A stretch of DNA of 64,000 nucleotides from Selenomonas sp. AB3002 (lineage in GTDB: Bacteria > Bacillota > Negativicutes > Selenomonadales > Selenomonadaceae), in NCBI RefSeq assembly GCF_000702545.1, contig NZ_JNIO01000008.1:1922001-1986000 (forward strand), written 5' to 3'. Positions within the stretch are counted from its first letter, which is position 1. Each line of letters opens with the position of its first letter. The translations under genes were made by a program, and so were the position numbers. The notes below the pieces were generated by a model. It saw only the letters and a program-made list of their open reading frames with translations. It made no database searches and had not been told where the DNA came from. This document shows positions 1 through 8,324 of this stretch, piece after piece.

Positions 1-548
1 GTAGCAGTATGGGACTGGATAGAAATGCCATGCTGCTCCATTTCCCGGGCCTGCTCCCAGGTGAAATACTGAGGCTGCTTGCCCAGGAAGCTGGTGACTG
101 CAAAAATAGTTGCCTTGAAGCCGTACTTCTTCAACAAGGGAAAGGCCGTGGTGTAGTTGTCCTTGTACCCGTCATCGAAAGTAATCAGCACAGGATTCTC
201 CGGCAGGGGCTTCGTCCCCGCCAGCCCCTCATAGAGCTCATCGGGAGAAATGCTGTGGTAGCCGTGGTCAGAAAGATACTTGAGCTGGCTCTCGAAGTCC
301 TCAGGCTTTACCGCCAGAGAGTGATGCTTGTTGTCTATTTTATGGTAGTTAAGCACCAGCACCTTCACACCATCGACAGCTGCCTCAGCAGCAGGCACAA
401 CTTCCGCCTCCTGCACTGGCACAGTTTCCTGAGCCTCACTCTCTTTGCCATTGCCCAAAAACAGCCATGCCCCCACGCCCATGATGAGCATCATCAGCAG
501 CAAGAAATACTTGCCACCGGAGCCCTGCTTTACCTGCCGTTCCCGCAT
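1..548 (-). CDS. Polysaccharide deacetylase family protein (partial, C-terminus outside window)
   Basis: The visible 182 residues start at an ATG preceded by a GGAGG ribosome site. An N-terminal hydrophobic segment (about residues 13-31) is followed by a Glu/Ala/Val-rich linker, consistent with an exported or membrane-anchored enzyme. The NodB-type domain follows, with VLNYHKI near its start, the metal/catalytic motif TFDDGY at about residue 123, and the beginning of the second motif, SHT, at the window edge. Known relatives remove acetyl groups from N-acetylglucosamine in peptidoglycan or exopolysaccharide. The remaining catalytic motifs lie outside the window, so activity and substrate cannot be judged. 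It is divergent from the DUF1858 gene. Confidence 0.88.
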   Translation of the reverse strand, partial: MRERQVKQGSGGKYFLLLMMLIMGVGAWLFLGNGKESEAQETVPVQEAEVVPAAEAAVDGVKVLVLNYHKIDNKHHSLAVKPEDFESQLKYLSDHGYHSISPDELYEGLAGTKPLPENPVLITFDDGYKDNYTTAFPLLKKYGFKATIFAVTSFLGKQPQYFTWEQAREMEQHGISIQSHTA

Positions 549-658
549 TTCTTTCCTCCACACGCATGAAATCACGATAGAAGATATTGTATCTCTATTT
601 TATGGAAAAAACCAGCCCTGACTGAAAAAATATGCTCTGCCAGGGACTTTTTTACCTA

Positions 659-687
659 TTGCAAAACTCGACTATAGGCTGTATAAT
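659..687 (+). promoter_or_regulatory. Sigma-70-type promoter for the DUF1858 gene
   Basis: TTGCAA, 17 nt, then TATAAT, ending 66 bp before the ATG at 754. The -10 is a perfect consensus and the position fits transcription of the small redox protein. Confidence 0.6.
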
Positions 688-753
688 TTCCTCATTGGTT
701 GAGTCCAACTGATAATAATTGATGTTAATGGCTATATTTCAGGAGGTAAGAAA

Positions 754-957
754 ATGGCTATCACTAAAGATATGAGCATTCTGGAAGTTGTACAGAAGTA
801 CCCCGACACCGTTGACGTCTTCGTGAACTCCGGCATGGGCTGCCTGGGCTGCGCTGCCGCCCGCTTCGAGAACATCGAGCAGGGCTGCATGGCTCACGGC
901 ATTGACGTTGATGCTCTGGTTGAGGGTCTGAACAACGCCATCGGCGCAGAGGCATAA
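754..957 (+). CDS. DUF1858 domain protein (hybrid-cluster-associated redox disulfide type)
   Basis: A 67-residue protein that is almost wholly one DUF1858 domain: it opens with a 'SILEVVQKYP' segment and carries the characteristic GCLGC motif (residues 30-34), a CxxC pair able to form a redox disulfide or bind metal. A good ribosome site (AGGAGG) precedes the ATG. Members of this family are often found next to or fused with Fe-S redox proteins, but the biochemical role is not settled. Here it is followed after 65 bp by an uncharacterised gene on the same strand, probably co-transcribed. Confidence 0.85.
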   Translation: MAITKDMSILEVVQKYPDTVDVFVNSGMGCLGCAAARFENIEQGCMAHGIDVDALVEGLNNAIGAEA

Positions 958-1022
958 GCTGATATTAAGGGCAGGGAATCACTGATGTGGTTCCTTGCTT
1001 TTTTCTATTGGAGGAAAATTCG

Positions 1023-1442
1023 ATGGCAGAAGAAGAAAAAGATTCCCTTGTCACCATGCCCCACGGCAGGGAAGAGCTTATCAAGATGGAAATCGTGGGC
1101 ATGATTCACGGCGGCGAGAGCCCCTATGACGTCATCTCCCATGTGGCCAAGTGGCTGGAGAAGGAATCGGGGGAGAACGGCTACGCCCAGTATGTGGACG
1201 AGCAGATACGCTCCGTCTACGGCTTTGCCCTGCAGCATGTAAAGCCCATGGAAGATGAACTCAGAGACGTGAAGGCGCGGCTCCTGCGCATACAGGAAGC
1301 CTTCAACAGCCCGGACTTCACGGAAGAAGAACACATCCGCATCGGCTTCGCCGTGGACAGGCACAAGAAGAACATCAAAAGACTGGAAGAAATGATTATC
1401 CGCGCCAAAGCCGACCACAAAGAACTGATAATGGAGAAATAA
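1023..1442 (+). CDS. Conserved hypothetical protein, 139 aa
   Basis: The start is placed at the ATG at 1023, which has GGAGG at a good distance; an in-frame ATG at 987 has no ribosome site. The product is soluble, charged and largely helical with no signal peptide; the C-terminal half (about residues 75-139) is rich in Glu/Lys/Arg with a spacing that suggests a short coiled coil. I do not recognise the family. It probably shares a transcript with the DUF1858 gene and ends just before a hairpin repeat element. Confidence 0.7.
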   Translation: MAEEEKDSLVTMPHGREELIKMEIVGMIHGGESPYDVISHVAKWLEKESGENGYAQYVDEQIRSVYGFALQHVKPMEDELRDVKARLLRIQEAFNSPDFTEEEHIRIGFAVDRHKKNIKRLEEMIIRAKADHKELIMEK

Positions 1443-1447
1443 CGTAA

Positions 1448-1605
1448 GTGAGGGGCAGGGGCATGGCATAAGCGGAACGTGTGGAATTTTACCATAAATC
1501 TTAGAGAGCACAAGTGCAATTCTGCGAAGCAGAAGTGCACGCAGTGGGAGCTTAGATTCTATGGTAAAATTCCAAGTGAAGCGTTGCCATGCCCCTGCCC
1601 CTCAC
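1448..1605. repeat. Hairpin repeat family A, copy 1
   Basis: A roughly 158-bp imperfect palindrome. The outer arms GTGAGGGGCAGGGGCATGG and its complement pair perfectly; an inner arm GGAATTTTACCATA pairs with TATGGTAAAATTCC; the centre holds a CTGCGAAGCAG hairpin. Related copies lie near 8.3, 12.1 and 37.1 kb. It sits between two convergent genes and contains no plausible ORF. It resembles a REP/MITE-type mobile intergenic repeat or a structured RNA element. Confidence 0.75.
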
Positions 1606-1670
1606 GCCTTAGCACTGCAAAAAACGGGCTGAAACAAATGCTTTCGCATCTGTCCCAGCCCGTTTTTCTC

Positions 1671-2474
1671 TTAGTCCAGTACGTAAACCGTCACATCGCG
1701 GCGGCCAAACTCCATGGCTTCGCCGTAACTTTCCATGCAAAGGTCTATGCGCTCGCCGTAGATGGCGCCGCCGGTGTCACCGGCGATAGCCTCACCGTAG
1801 CCAGGGATATAAAGGCGGGTTCCCAGAGGAATCACATCCGTATCCACAGCCACCACACCCCGGCGGGCAACCATGCCCGATGCCGTGATGCCGCTTCCGC
1901 CACCATCCGTAGGAAGGTAGGCAGTAGCTTCCATATTGTACACAGCGCTGTAACGCTGCATGCCTCGTGAGGTCTGAACTTGTTCTTCACGTTCCCTGCG
2001 AAGTGCCTCGAGTTTAGCGGCACTGTCGCTTACTGCTATGTCGAGATTGGCTCGAATTTTCGTATCCAGCCCTGGATTGGCCTCCACCATCTCCAGATTG
2101 TAGCCCGACTCGATAAGGGCGTCCCCAACTGTCTGCTTGCTAGTCAGAACTTCCTTTTTTTGTCCCTGATAAGTGATAGTCACCGGGACAGCACGATAAA
2201 CATTGATTTCGGTTCTTGCTTCGTCGATCTTGTGCATTACGTATTCGTCTTTGGCGCTAAGTTTCACGCCGGCCTTAGCTAATAAAAGCTGCGGGCTTGT
2301 GCGGTTGGTGTCAAAGGTGATGGTCTTGCCATCGGCATTCACCGTCACCTGATGCAGGTTTTCAGGCAGGCTGACATGGGTAAAGCCCGTGTTCAGCATC
2401 ATCATGGCTACCAGCATAGAGCACACGATGATTTTCTTGATTTCGGTAAGTCTTTGATTTCCCTTTAAACTCAT
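1671..2474 (-). CDS. 3D-domain / DUF348 cell-wall protein (YabE/YocH-like)
   Basis: A 267-residue exported protein. A hydrophobic signal segment spans about residues 13-31, then a DUF348-like region (VTVNADGKTITFDTNRTSP), a second similar repeat, a short coiled stretch, and a C-terminal 3D domain (about 175-267) with the Asp triad motifs AVDTDVIPLGTRLYIPGYG, AGDTG and RIDLCM. 3D domains share the MltA-like double-psi barrel fold and are linked to peptidoglycan cleavage. It lacks a G5 domain, which many resuscitation-promoting relatives have. Its place downstream of tatD matches yabE in Bacillus. A palindrome overlaps its probable promoter. Confidence 0.85.
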   Translation of the reverse strand: MSLKGNQRLTEIKKIIVCSMLVAMMMLNTGFTHVSLPENLHQVTVNADGKTITFDTNRTSPQLLLAKAGVKLSAKDEYVMHKIDEARTEINVYRAVPVTITYQGQKKEVLTSKQTVGDALIESGYNLEMVEANPGLDTKIRANLDIAVSDSAAKLEALRREREEQVQTSRGMQRYSAVYNMEATAYLPTDGGGSGITASGMVARRGVVAVDTDVIPLGTRLYIPGYGEAIAGDTGGAIYGERIDLCMESYGEAMEFGRRDVTVYVLD

Positions 2475-2519
2475 TCAATTCCCCCTTGAAAAAAAGAGGA
2501 ACTGTGAAGAACATATAAG

Positions 2520-2562
2520 AGTTTACCATGACAGATTTAGACCTGTCAAATCTGTCAGGTCT
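2520..2562 (-). promoter_or_regulatory. Promoter of the 3D-domain gene overlapped by nested palindromes
   Basis: On the minus strand a TTGACA (-35, 2544-2549) is followed by 18 nt and TAAACT (-10). The -35 lies inside a perfect 10-bp inverted repeat TGACAGATTT/AAATCTGTCA with a 9-nt spacer (2529-2557), which overlaps a second pair AGACCTG/CAGGTCT. This geometry is what a dimeric repressor operator looks like; the regulator is unknown. Confidence 0.45.
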
Positions 2563-2608
2563 TATTCTCCCACTTTAACCTGAAAAAAGGCTGGAAAATG
2601 GGAAAAGC

Positions 2609-2650
2609 AAAGTGGTGGAGGCACTTTTCGTGAAATCCTCCACCACTTTT
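2609..2650 (-). terminator. Intrinsic terminator downstream of tatD
   Basis: A perfect 13-bp stem AAAGTGGTGGAGG/CCTCCACCACTTT with a 15-nt loop, followed on the minus strand by a T-containing tract. It lies just past the tatD stop codon. Confidence 0.7.
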
Positions 2651-2656
2651 GCTATT

Positions 2657-3433
2657 TTATGATTTCAGGCCGTATAACTCACAGGCGTTGGCTGTGGTCT
2701 GATAAGCTACGTCTTCCACAGAAATCCCCCTTAATCCTGCGATTTTCTCCGCCACATAAGTGACAAATGCAGGCTCATTCTGCTTGCCCCGCATGGGGAC
2801 GGGAGCCAGATATGGCGCATCTGTTTCTAGCAGCAAGCGCTCCAGGGGCACAGCCTGGACGATTTCGGGGAGCTTGGCGGCGTTCTTGTAGGTCAGGGGG
2901 CCGTCTACCCCCAGGAACCAATCCATTTTCAGCACTTCCCTGGCCATTTCCAGGCTACCCGAAAAGCAGTGGAGCACCCCCCTGAGGCCCCTGCCCTCCT
3001 TCTTGAGGATGGCCATGGTGTCGCCGTGGGCATCACGGTCATGGATGCAGACGGGCAGGTGCAGCTGGCGGGCCAAATCAAGCTGGCGGATGAAGATTTC
3101 CTGCTGCAGCAGGCGCTTGTCCTGATCTTTTTCCCAGTAGTAATCAAGGCCAATCTCGCCAATGGCGATAACCCGCTCCTCCTCTGTCCAGGCCGCCAGC
3201 CGGTCATCATCTGCAGAGGTCATGGGAAAGGCTTCCTCCGGGTGGATGCCCACCCCGGCAAAGACTCCCTCGAACTCCCGGGACAGCTCCACAGCCCGCT
3301 CCGAAGAGGCCATGGTGTCACCGAAGTTGATAAGACGGGTGACACCTGCCGCCTGTGCTCGGTCTAGCACTTCTTTTTCCTGTCCAAAGAACTTTTTATC
3401 ATTTAGATGGGTGTGGGTATCTACTAATTCCAT
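2657..3433 (-). CDS. tatD: TatD family metal-dependent hydrolase (DNase)
   Basis: 258 residues from the ATG at 3433, which follows GGAGG; the longer open frame upstream has no ribosome site and would run into a repeat element. The protein opens with the TatD signature VDTHTHLND, then GEIGLDYY, HDRDAHGD (internal His/Asp metal ligands), HCFSG and ETDAPYLAPVP, all in the expected order for a TIM-barrel metallohydrolase. Relatives are 3'-5' exonucleases acting on DNA/RNA in the cytoplasm. Gene order metG-tatD-3D protein matches Bacillus metS-yabD-yabE. Confidence 0.95.
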   Translation of the reverse strand: MELVDTHTHLNDKKFFGQEKEVLDRAQAAGVTRLINFGDTMASSERAVELSREFEGVFAGVGIHPEEAFPMTSADDDRLAAWTEEERVIAIGEIGLDYYWEKDQDKRLLQQEIFIRQLDLARQLHLPVCIHDRDAHGDTMAILKKEGRGLRGVLHCFSGSLEMAREVLKMDWFLGVDGPLTYKNAAKLPEIVQAVPLERLLLETDAPYLAPVPMRGKQNEPAFVTYVAEKIAGLRGISVEDVAYQTTANACELYGLKS

Positions 3434-3457
3434 ACTAGCCTCCGTAACGTAAGCGAA

Positions 3458-3645
3458 GGGCAGGGGCAGGTCAAAAGCGTAGCTTTTGTTGATTTGCGTT
3501 AAGAAAATATTTTTTGCCATCAAGCACTCTTATGCGCGAAGAATACGTCCAAACGAAGTGCGTTGTTCTGAGCGCGTATGCTTAATTACAGGCAAAAAAT
3601 ATTTTTAGCAAAGCAACACTACGAAGCGTTGACCTGCCCCTGCCC
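3458..3645. repeat. Hairpin repeat with family-A-like ends and a different core
   Basis: Outer arms GGGCAGGGGCAGGTCAA and its exact complement flank about 150 bp; a second arm pair AAAATATTTTTTGCC/GGCAAAAAATATTTT lies inside. The ends (CGTAAGCGAAGGGCAGGGG) resemble family A, but the inner sequence is unrelated. It separates metG from tatD. Confidence 0.65.
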
Positions 3646-3661
3646 GAAGCGACCTATTTAG

Positions 3662-5332
3662 TTAGCCATTCTTGGCGTTGAGCTTCCTCTGCTCCTCGCG
3701 CTTCTTCTGCTTAGCCAGCTTGTTGGCTTTGGCCTGGGCAGCTTTGGCGGCCTTGTCGTCGGCCCCTTCCTTCTCCACTTCGATGCGGGGGAAGAGCTGC
3801 TCTGCCTCTCCCAGCTGATGGCCGGCAGGAATGCCGCCCCAGTTCTCCACATCCGTCAGCTGCACTTCAGCGAAGGGCTTCAGGCCCTCAAGGTTCAACT
3901 GGTTCCAGATCTTCGGAGCCGTGAAGGGCATATAAGGAGAAATGAGCACAGCGATGGTGCGCAGGGACTCGGAAAGATTGTAAAGCACATTGGCCAGTTC
4001 CTGCTTCTTGGTCTCGTCCTTGGCCAGGGCCCAGGGAGCCGTCTCGTCAATGTACTTGTTGGAACGGCTGACGAAAGCCCAAGCCTTCTTGAGCGCTGCG
4101 GAAAGCTCCATCTTGTCCATATTCTCACGGTAGAACTTCACCGTCTCAGCCGCGTCAGCCTTCAGGGACTTGTCAATGTCGGACTCGCCCACAGGAGCCG
4201 TCAGCACGCCCCCCTGGAACTTCTTGGCCATGGACAGGGTGCGGTGCAAGAGGTTGCCCAGGTCATTGGCCAGATCGGAATTGATGCGCTCAATGAGGGC
4301 ATCGCGAGAGAAATTGCCATCCTGGCCCAGGTTGATTTCCCTCAACAGGAAGTAGCGGATGGTGTCAGCGCCAAACTCGTCAATCAGGGCGATGGGGTCC
4401 ACCACATTGCCCTTGGACTTGCTCATCTTGTCACCGTCCACAATGAGCCAGCCGTGGCCGTAAACCTTCTTGGGCAGCGGCAGGTCAAGGGCCATCAGGA
4501 TGCAGGGCCAGATAATGGTGTGGAAACGCACGATTTCCTTGCCCACCAGATGCAGGTCCGCAGGCCAGAACTTCTTGAACATCTCCTCATTGTCCAGGAA
4601 GCCAATGGGGGTCAGGTAGTTAGACAGGGCATCGAACCACACGTAGATGACATGCTTCTTGTCCCCGTCATCCATGGGCACAGGCACGCCCCAATCAAAG
4701 GAGGTGCGGGAAATGCACAGGTCCTCAAGGCCCTGCTTGATGAAGTTGATCATCTCGTTGCGACGGGACTCAGGTTGCAGGAACTCTGGATGGTTCTCAA
4801 TATGGGCCAGGATCCTGTCAGCATAGTTGCTCATCTTGAAGAAGTAGGCTTCCTCAGTGACCTCCTGCACAGGACGGTGGCAGTCAGGGCAGCAGCCATT
4901 CTCGTCCAGCTGATGCTCCGTCCAATAGCTCTCGCAGGGGGTGCAGTAAAGGCCCTTGTACTCGCCCTTGTAGATGTCGCCCTTGGCATAGATGCGGCGG
5001 AAGATTTCCTGCACCACCTTCTCATGGCGCTTCTCAGTGGTGCGGATGAAGTCGTCGTTGGAAATGCCCAGCTTCTCCCAAAGGAACTGGAACCCAGCCA
5101 CAATCTTGTCCACATAAGCCTGAGGCGTAACCCCTGCCTCCTCAGCCTTCTGCTGGATTTTCTGGCCATGCTCGTCAGAGCCCGTCAGGAAGAAGACATC
5201 ATGCCCCGTCAGCCGCTTGTAGCGGGCAATGGTATCAGCCAGCGTAGTGCAGTAAGCATGACCAATATGCAGCTTGGCGCTGGGATAGTAAATCGGGGTG
5301 GTAATATAGAATGGTTTCTTTTCAGCAGTCAT
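3662..5332 (-). CDS. metG: Methionyl-tRNA synthetase (short form)
   Basis: 556 residues. Class I signatures are clear: KLHIGHAY near residue 17 (HIGH motif) and DKMSKSKGN near 300 (KMSKS motif). A zinc-knuckle region with CTPC and CCPDCH lies around 127-150. The alpha-helical anticodon-binding domain follows, and the protein ends in a Lys/Arg/Ala-rich tail. The C-terminal EMAP/Trbp-like tRNA-binding domain seen in many Firmicutes enzymes (about 650 residues) is absent. It charges tRNA-Met in the cytoplasm. AGGAGG stands 12 nt before the ATG, slightly far. Its neighbours rsmI and tatD match the Bacillus order. Confidence 0.96.
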   Translation of the reverse strand: MTAEKKPFYITTPIYYPSAKLHIGHAYCTTLADTIARYKRLTGHDVFFLTGSDEHGQKIQQKAEEAGVTPQAYVDKIVAGFQFLWEKLGISNDDFIRTTEKRHEKVVQEIFRRIYAKGDIYKGEYKGLYCTPCESYWTEHQLDENGCCPDCHRPVQEVTEEAYFFKMSNYADRILAHIENHPEFLQPESRRNEMINFIKQGLEDLCISRTSFDWGVPVPMDDGDKKHVIYVWFDALSNYLTPIGFLDNEEMFKKFWPADLHLVGKEIVRFHTIIWPCILMALDLPLPKKVYGHGWLIVDGDKMSKSKGNVVDPIALIDEFGADTIRYFLLREINLGQDGNFSRDALIERINSDLANDLGNLLHRTLSMAKKFQGGVLTAPVGESDIDKSLKADAAETVKFYRENMDKMELSAALKKAWAFVSRSNKYIDETAPWALAKDETKKQELANVLYNLSESLRTIAVLISPYMPFTAPKIWNQLNLEGLKPFAEVQLTDVENWGGIPAGHQLGEAEQLFPRIEVEKEGADDKAAKAAQAKANKLAKQKKREEQRKLNAKNG

Positions 5333-5405
5333 TTTAAAGCAAATCCTCCTACCAATGCGAATGAAACATTTTCAGATAGAAAATATTATTACACATTATA
5401 AACAG

Positions 5406-6251
5406 TTATTCAAGCATTGCCTGATAAACGTCACGCCTTGAAAGCCCTAATCTCTTAGCCGTTTCCCGCATGGCTTCCTTCTTGGCCATGCCTTCTTCCA
5501 TCAGCTTATGGCAAAGTTCAGCCGGGGAGAGGGCTTCTTCCTGCTCTTCGGCAGCAGCTTCTTCCCCAGCCCCTTCCACAATGATAACGTACTCGCCTCT
5601 CGGTTCATTTTCTTCGTAATATGCCATCAATTCAGCGATGGTGCCCCTGCGGAATTCCTCGAATTTCTTGGTGAGCTCACGGCCCAGGACGGCCCTGCGC
5701 TGCCCGCCCAGGACCTTGCCCATGACTTTCAGCGTACCCTTCAGATGGTGGGGCGCCTCGTAGAAAATCAAGGTTTCCTTATGGCTCCTTGCTCCTTCCA
5801 ATACCTCCTGCTGCTTCTTGGCGGTTTTGGGCAGGAAGCCTATGAAGGTGAAGGCAGTTGTATCCAGGCCTGAACAGATAAGTGCAGAAAGCCCTGCATT
5901 TGCTCCCGGCAGAGGGGAAACTGTGATGCCTGCTTCGATGGCTAACTGCGCCAGATGGCTGCCCGGGTCGCAGATGCCCGGCAGGCCCGCATCGCTGACA
6001 CAGATGAGGTCATGGCCTTCCAGCATGTAATCGATCAGTTCCGGTCCCTTCTCGAACTTGTTGTGCTCATGGTAGCTGGTAAGTTTCGTGTGAATGTCGA
6101 AGTGGGTCAGCAGCTGCCTGGTATGCCTTGTATCCTCAGCGGCGATGAGTTCCACTTCCCCCAGCATACGCACTGCCCTGTAGGTCATGTCCTCAAGATT
6201 GCCGATAGGGGTGGCACAGAGATACAGGGTGCCTTTCGTTGCTTCTTCCAT
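5406..6251 (-). CDS. rsmI: 16S rRNA (cytidine-1402-2'-O)-methyltransferase
   Basis: 281 residues of the tetrapyrrole-methylase fold family. The N-terminus LYLCATPIGNLEDMTYRA is the RsmI signature, followed by AAEDTRHTRQLL, SYHEHNK, SDAGLPGICDPG and LPGANAGLSALICSGL, the SAM-binding loops. A short helical C-terminal region (about 240-281) with KLMEEGMAKKEAM and GLSRRDVYQAMLE is typical. Known members 2'-O-methylate C1402 of 16S rRNA to tune decoding. It lies between trmN6 and metG in a translation-linked operon. Confidence 0.96.
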   Translation of the reverse strand: MEEATKGTLYLCATPIGNLEDMTYRAVRMLGEVELIAAEDTRHTRQLLTHFDIHTKLTSYHEHNKFEKGPELIDYMLEGHDLICVSDAGLPGICDPGSHLAQLAIEAGITVSPLPGANAGLSALICSGLDTTAFTFIGFLPKTAKKQQEVLEGARSHKETLIFYEAPHHLKGTLKVMGKVLGGQRRAVLGRELTKKFEEFRRGTIAELMAYYEENEPRGEYVIIVEGAGEEAAAEEQEEALSPAELCHKLMEEGMAKKEAMRETAKRLGLSRRDVYQAMLE

Positions 6252-6281
6252 AATATTTCTCCCATGAAAAAGCCTGACCTA

Positions 6282-7022
6282 TCAGGCCAGGCCGTAAATC
6301 TTCTTGATTTCTTCCGTATATCCCCCGTCCGCCTCATGGACAATCAGCGGCGGCAGGACTTTCAGGCCGCCGGGGGCCGCCCCCACTACTGCTTCCAGGA
6401 GCATCATATTGGGAGCCTTGCCCTCCTTGGGCTGCACCATCTGCAGGCGCTTCACTTCCATCTGGGCCTCATGGAGGGCCACGATGATTTCACCCAGCCG
6501 CTCCGGCAGATGCACAATGGCGAAATGGCCGCCGAAGCGCAAAGCCCAGCGGGCCGCCCGCACCACATCTTTCAAAGTGGCCGTCACCTCATGGCGGGCC
6601 CTGGCCACCCCGGAGAGCTTGGATAGCTGCCCCTCCCCTACGGGACGATAGGGAGGATTGGCCAGCACCAGGTCAAATGACTCAGGGCGGTACAGATCCT
6701 CAATGGAGCGGTAATCCCCCTGCTGCACATTGACTTTCTCTGTGAGCTGGTTCAGCACCATATTCCGCTGGGCCAGCTCTGCCATGACAGGGCTTATCTC
6801 CACCGCCTCCACTTTGGCGGCGCAGTCAGCTATCAGCAGGGGAATGACCCCCGTGCCGGTGCCCAGCTCCAACACCCGGTCTTTCTTATGTACTTTGGGA
6901 AAGTGGGCCAAAAGTACCGCATCCAGAGAAAAGCAGAATTCCTCCGTGTTCTGGATGATCTTCCGCCCCCGGAACATCAAATCGTCAAGGCGCTCATGCT
7001 CCCGCAGTTCCACAGTGCTCAC
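6282..7022 (-). CDS. tRNA1(Val) A37 N6-methyltransferase-like protein (YabB/YfiC family)
   Basis: 246 residues with a Rossmann-type SAM methyltransferase domain: VLELGTGTGVIPLL (motif I, about 50-63), EAVEISPVMAELAQRN, and the N6-adenine catalytic motif LANPPY (about 120-125). Known relatives methylate A37 of tRNA1-Val or act on other RNA. It starts at a GTG that overlaps the TGA stop of the PSP1 gene (GTGA), with AGGAG upstream, so the two are translationally coupled. Position corresponds to B. subtilis yabB. Confidence 0.88.
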   Translation of the reverse strand: MSTVELREHERLDDLMFRGRKIIQNTEEFCFSLDAVLLAHFPKVHKKDRVLELGTGTGVIPLLIADCAAKVEAVEISPVMAELAQRNMVLNQLTEKVNVQQGDYRSIEDLYRPESFDLVLANPPYRPVGEGQLSKLSGVARARHEVTATLKDVVRAARWALRFGGHFAIVHLPERLGEIIVALHEAQMEVKRLQMVQPKEGKAPNMMLLEAVVGAAPGGLKVLPPLIVHEADGGYTEEIKKIYGLA

Positions 7023-8269
7023 TCGCCACGCTCCTGATTCCTGTCCTCACGGCCCCTGCGGTCACTTTTGTCATTCCTGTCACGTCTGGGGCGGCGGTTG
7101 CGGTTCCGGCTGCTTCTTTCGCTATGCTCACGGCGCCCGCTTCCCTCATTATCCCGATTGCGACGCTCTCCCCGGCTGGCATTGCGGTTATCCCTGCCAC
7201 CCTCGGGGCGCTTGCGCCGTTCCCTGGGCTTATTGTCATGGGGCTTCCTGTCCTTGTTCCTGCGCTCACGGCTCCTGCCGTGACCGCCCTGCCCGCCTTC
7301 TTCCTCTTCGCCTCCCAGAGACTCATTCCTGGCAGAACGCTCTGTAATAGCTGCAATAAGGCTGGCATCGGCCTCGTCCTCATCGTCCTCCGGCAGAGGG
7401 CGTCTGAAAACACGGGAAGGAGCGGTGTTCTCCGCCTCATCCTCGTCCTTGTTCACAATGTCTTCCCAGGAGACCACAATGGTGCGGCTGTTATCCAAAA
7501 GCACAGTAGCGGTGCGCTTCTGCTGATTGACAGAGATCACCTTGCCCTCGCCCTCAGCAGAAATCACCCGGCTGCCCTGCTCCGGCTCCTGCACAGCGCG
7601 GCTCTTGTGACAGCCGCCGCAGACGCCGCTTTCATAGCAGTCATTCTCATACTTCAGGCAGCACATAAGGCGGCCGCAGATGCCGGAAATCTTGGTGGGG
7701 TTGAGGGAAAGATTCTGTTCCTTGGCCATGCGGATGGACACAGGCTCGAAATCCCCCAGGAAAGAAGCACAGCAAAGAGGCCTGCCGCAGCAGCCGATGC
7801 CCCCCATGAGCTTGGCCTCATCCCTCACGCCAATCTGCCGCAGCTCGATGCGGGTGCGGAAGACAGAGGCCAGGTCCTTCACCAGGTCGCGGAAGTCGAT
7901 GCGTCCGTCTGCGGTGAAGTAAAAGATGATTTTCGACAGGTCGAAGGTGTACTCCACCTCCACCAGCTTCATGGGCAGGCCGTGCTCGGCAATCTTGGCC
8001 TCGCAGATGCCAAAAGCCTCCTGCTGGCTTTTCTTGTTGTCCTCAATGCGCTGATGGTCCTGAGGGGTAGCGATGCGCAGCACCACCTTCAAGGGTGCCT
8101 TGATCTCGCTGTCCTCCACCTCCCGGGGGCCTACCACAGCCTTGCCGCACTCCACTCCCCGGGAAGTCTCCACCACTACATCATCCCCCTGAGCAATGGT
8201 GAGATTGCCCGGAGAGAAGTAAAATATCTTGCCCGCCTTCTTGAAGCGGACACCTATAATCGTCTGCAA
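7019..8269 (-). CDS. PSP1 domain protein, RicT/YaaT family, with Arg-rich tail
   Basis: The start is taken as TTG at 8269 because AGGAGG lies six to seven bases upstream; the longer frame to 8341 runs into a repeat. The product is 416 residues. The N-terminal two thirds is a PSP1 domain with the cysteine-rich signature GGIGCCGRPLCCASFL and ICGRLMCCLKYE plus CGGCHKS. In Bacillus, YaaT works with YlbF and YmcA as an Fe-S complex affecting mRNA maturation, sporulation and competence. Residues from about 310 on form a low-complexity Arg/Asp/Asn/Gly-rich tail absent from the Bacillus protein, suggesting RNA contact. Confidence 0.9.
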   Translation of the reverse strand: MQTIIGVRFKKAGKIFYFSPGNLTIAQGDDVVVETSRGVECGKAVVGPREVEDSEIKAPLKVVLRIATPQDHQRIEDNKKSQQEAFGICEAKIAEHGLPMKLVEVEYTFDLSKIIFYFTADGRIDFRDLVKDLASVFRTRIELRQIGVRDEAKLMGGIGCCGRPLCCASFLGDFEPVSIRMAKEQNLSLNPTKISGICGRLMCCLKYENDCYESGVCGGCHKSRAVQEPEQGSRVISAEGEGKVISVNQQKRTATVLLDNSRTIVVSWEDIVNKDEDEAENTAPSRVFRRPLPEDDEDEADASLIAAITERSARNESLGGEEEEGGQGGHGRSRERRNKDRKPHDNKPRERRKRPEGGRDNRNASRGERRNRDNEGSGRREHSERSSRNRNRRPRRDRNDKSDRRGREDRNQERGE

Positions 8270-8324
8270 AATAATCCTCCTGTATCTATAGCAATCCGTC
8301 TGCTCATCAATCACAGCCACGTAA

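Noticed and set aside
1448-1605. Simple transcription terminator between convergent genes
   Set aside because: The palindrome is about 158 bp with three nested stems and recurs at other loci, including inside operons, so a dedicated terminator is not an adequate description.
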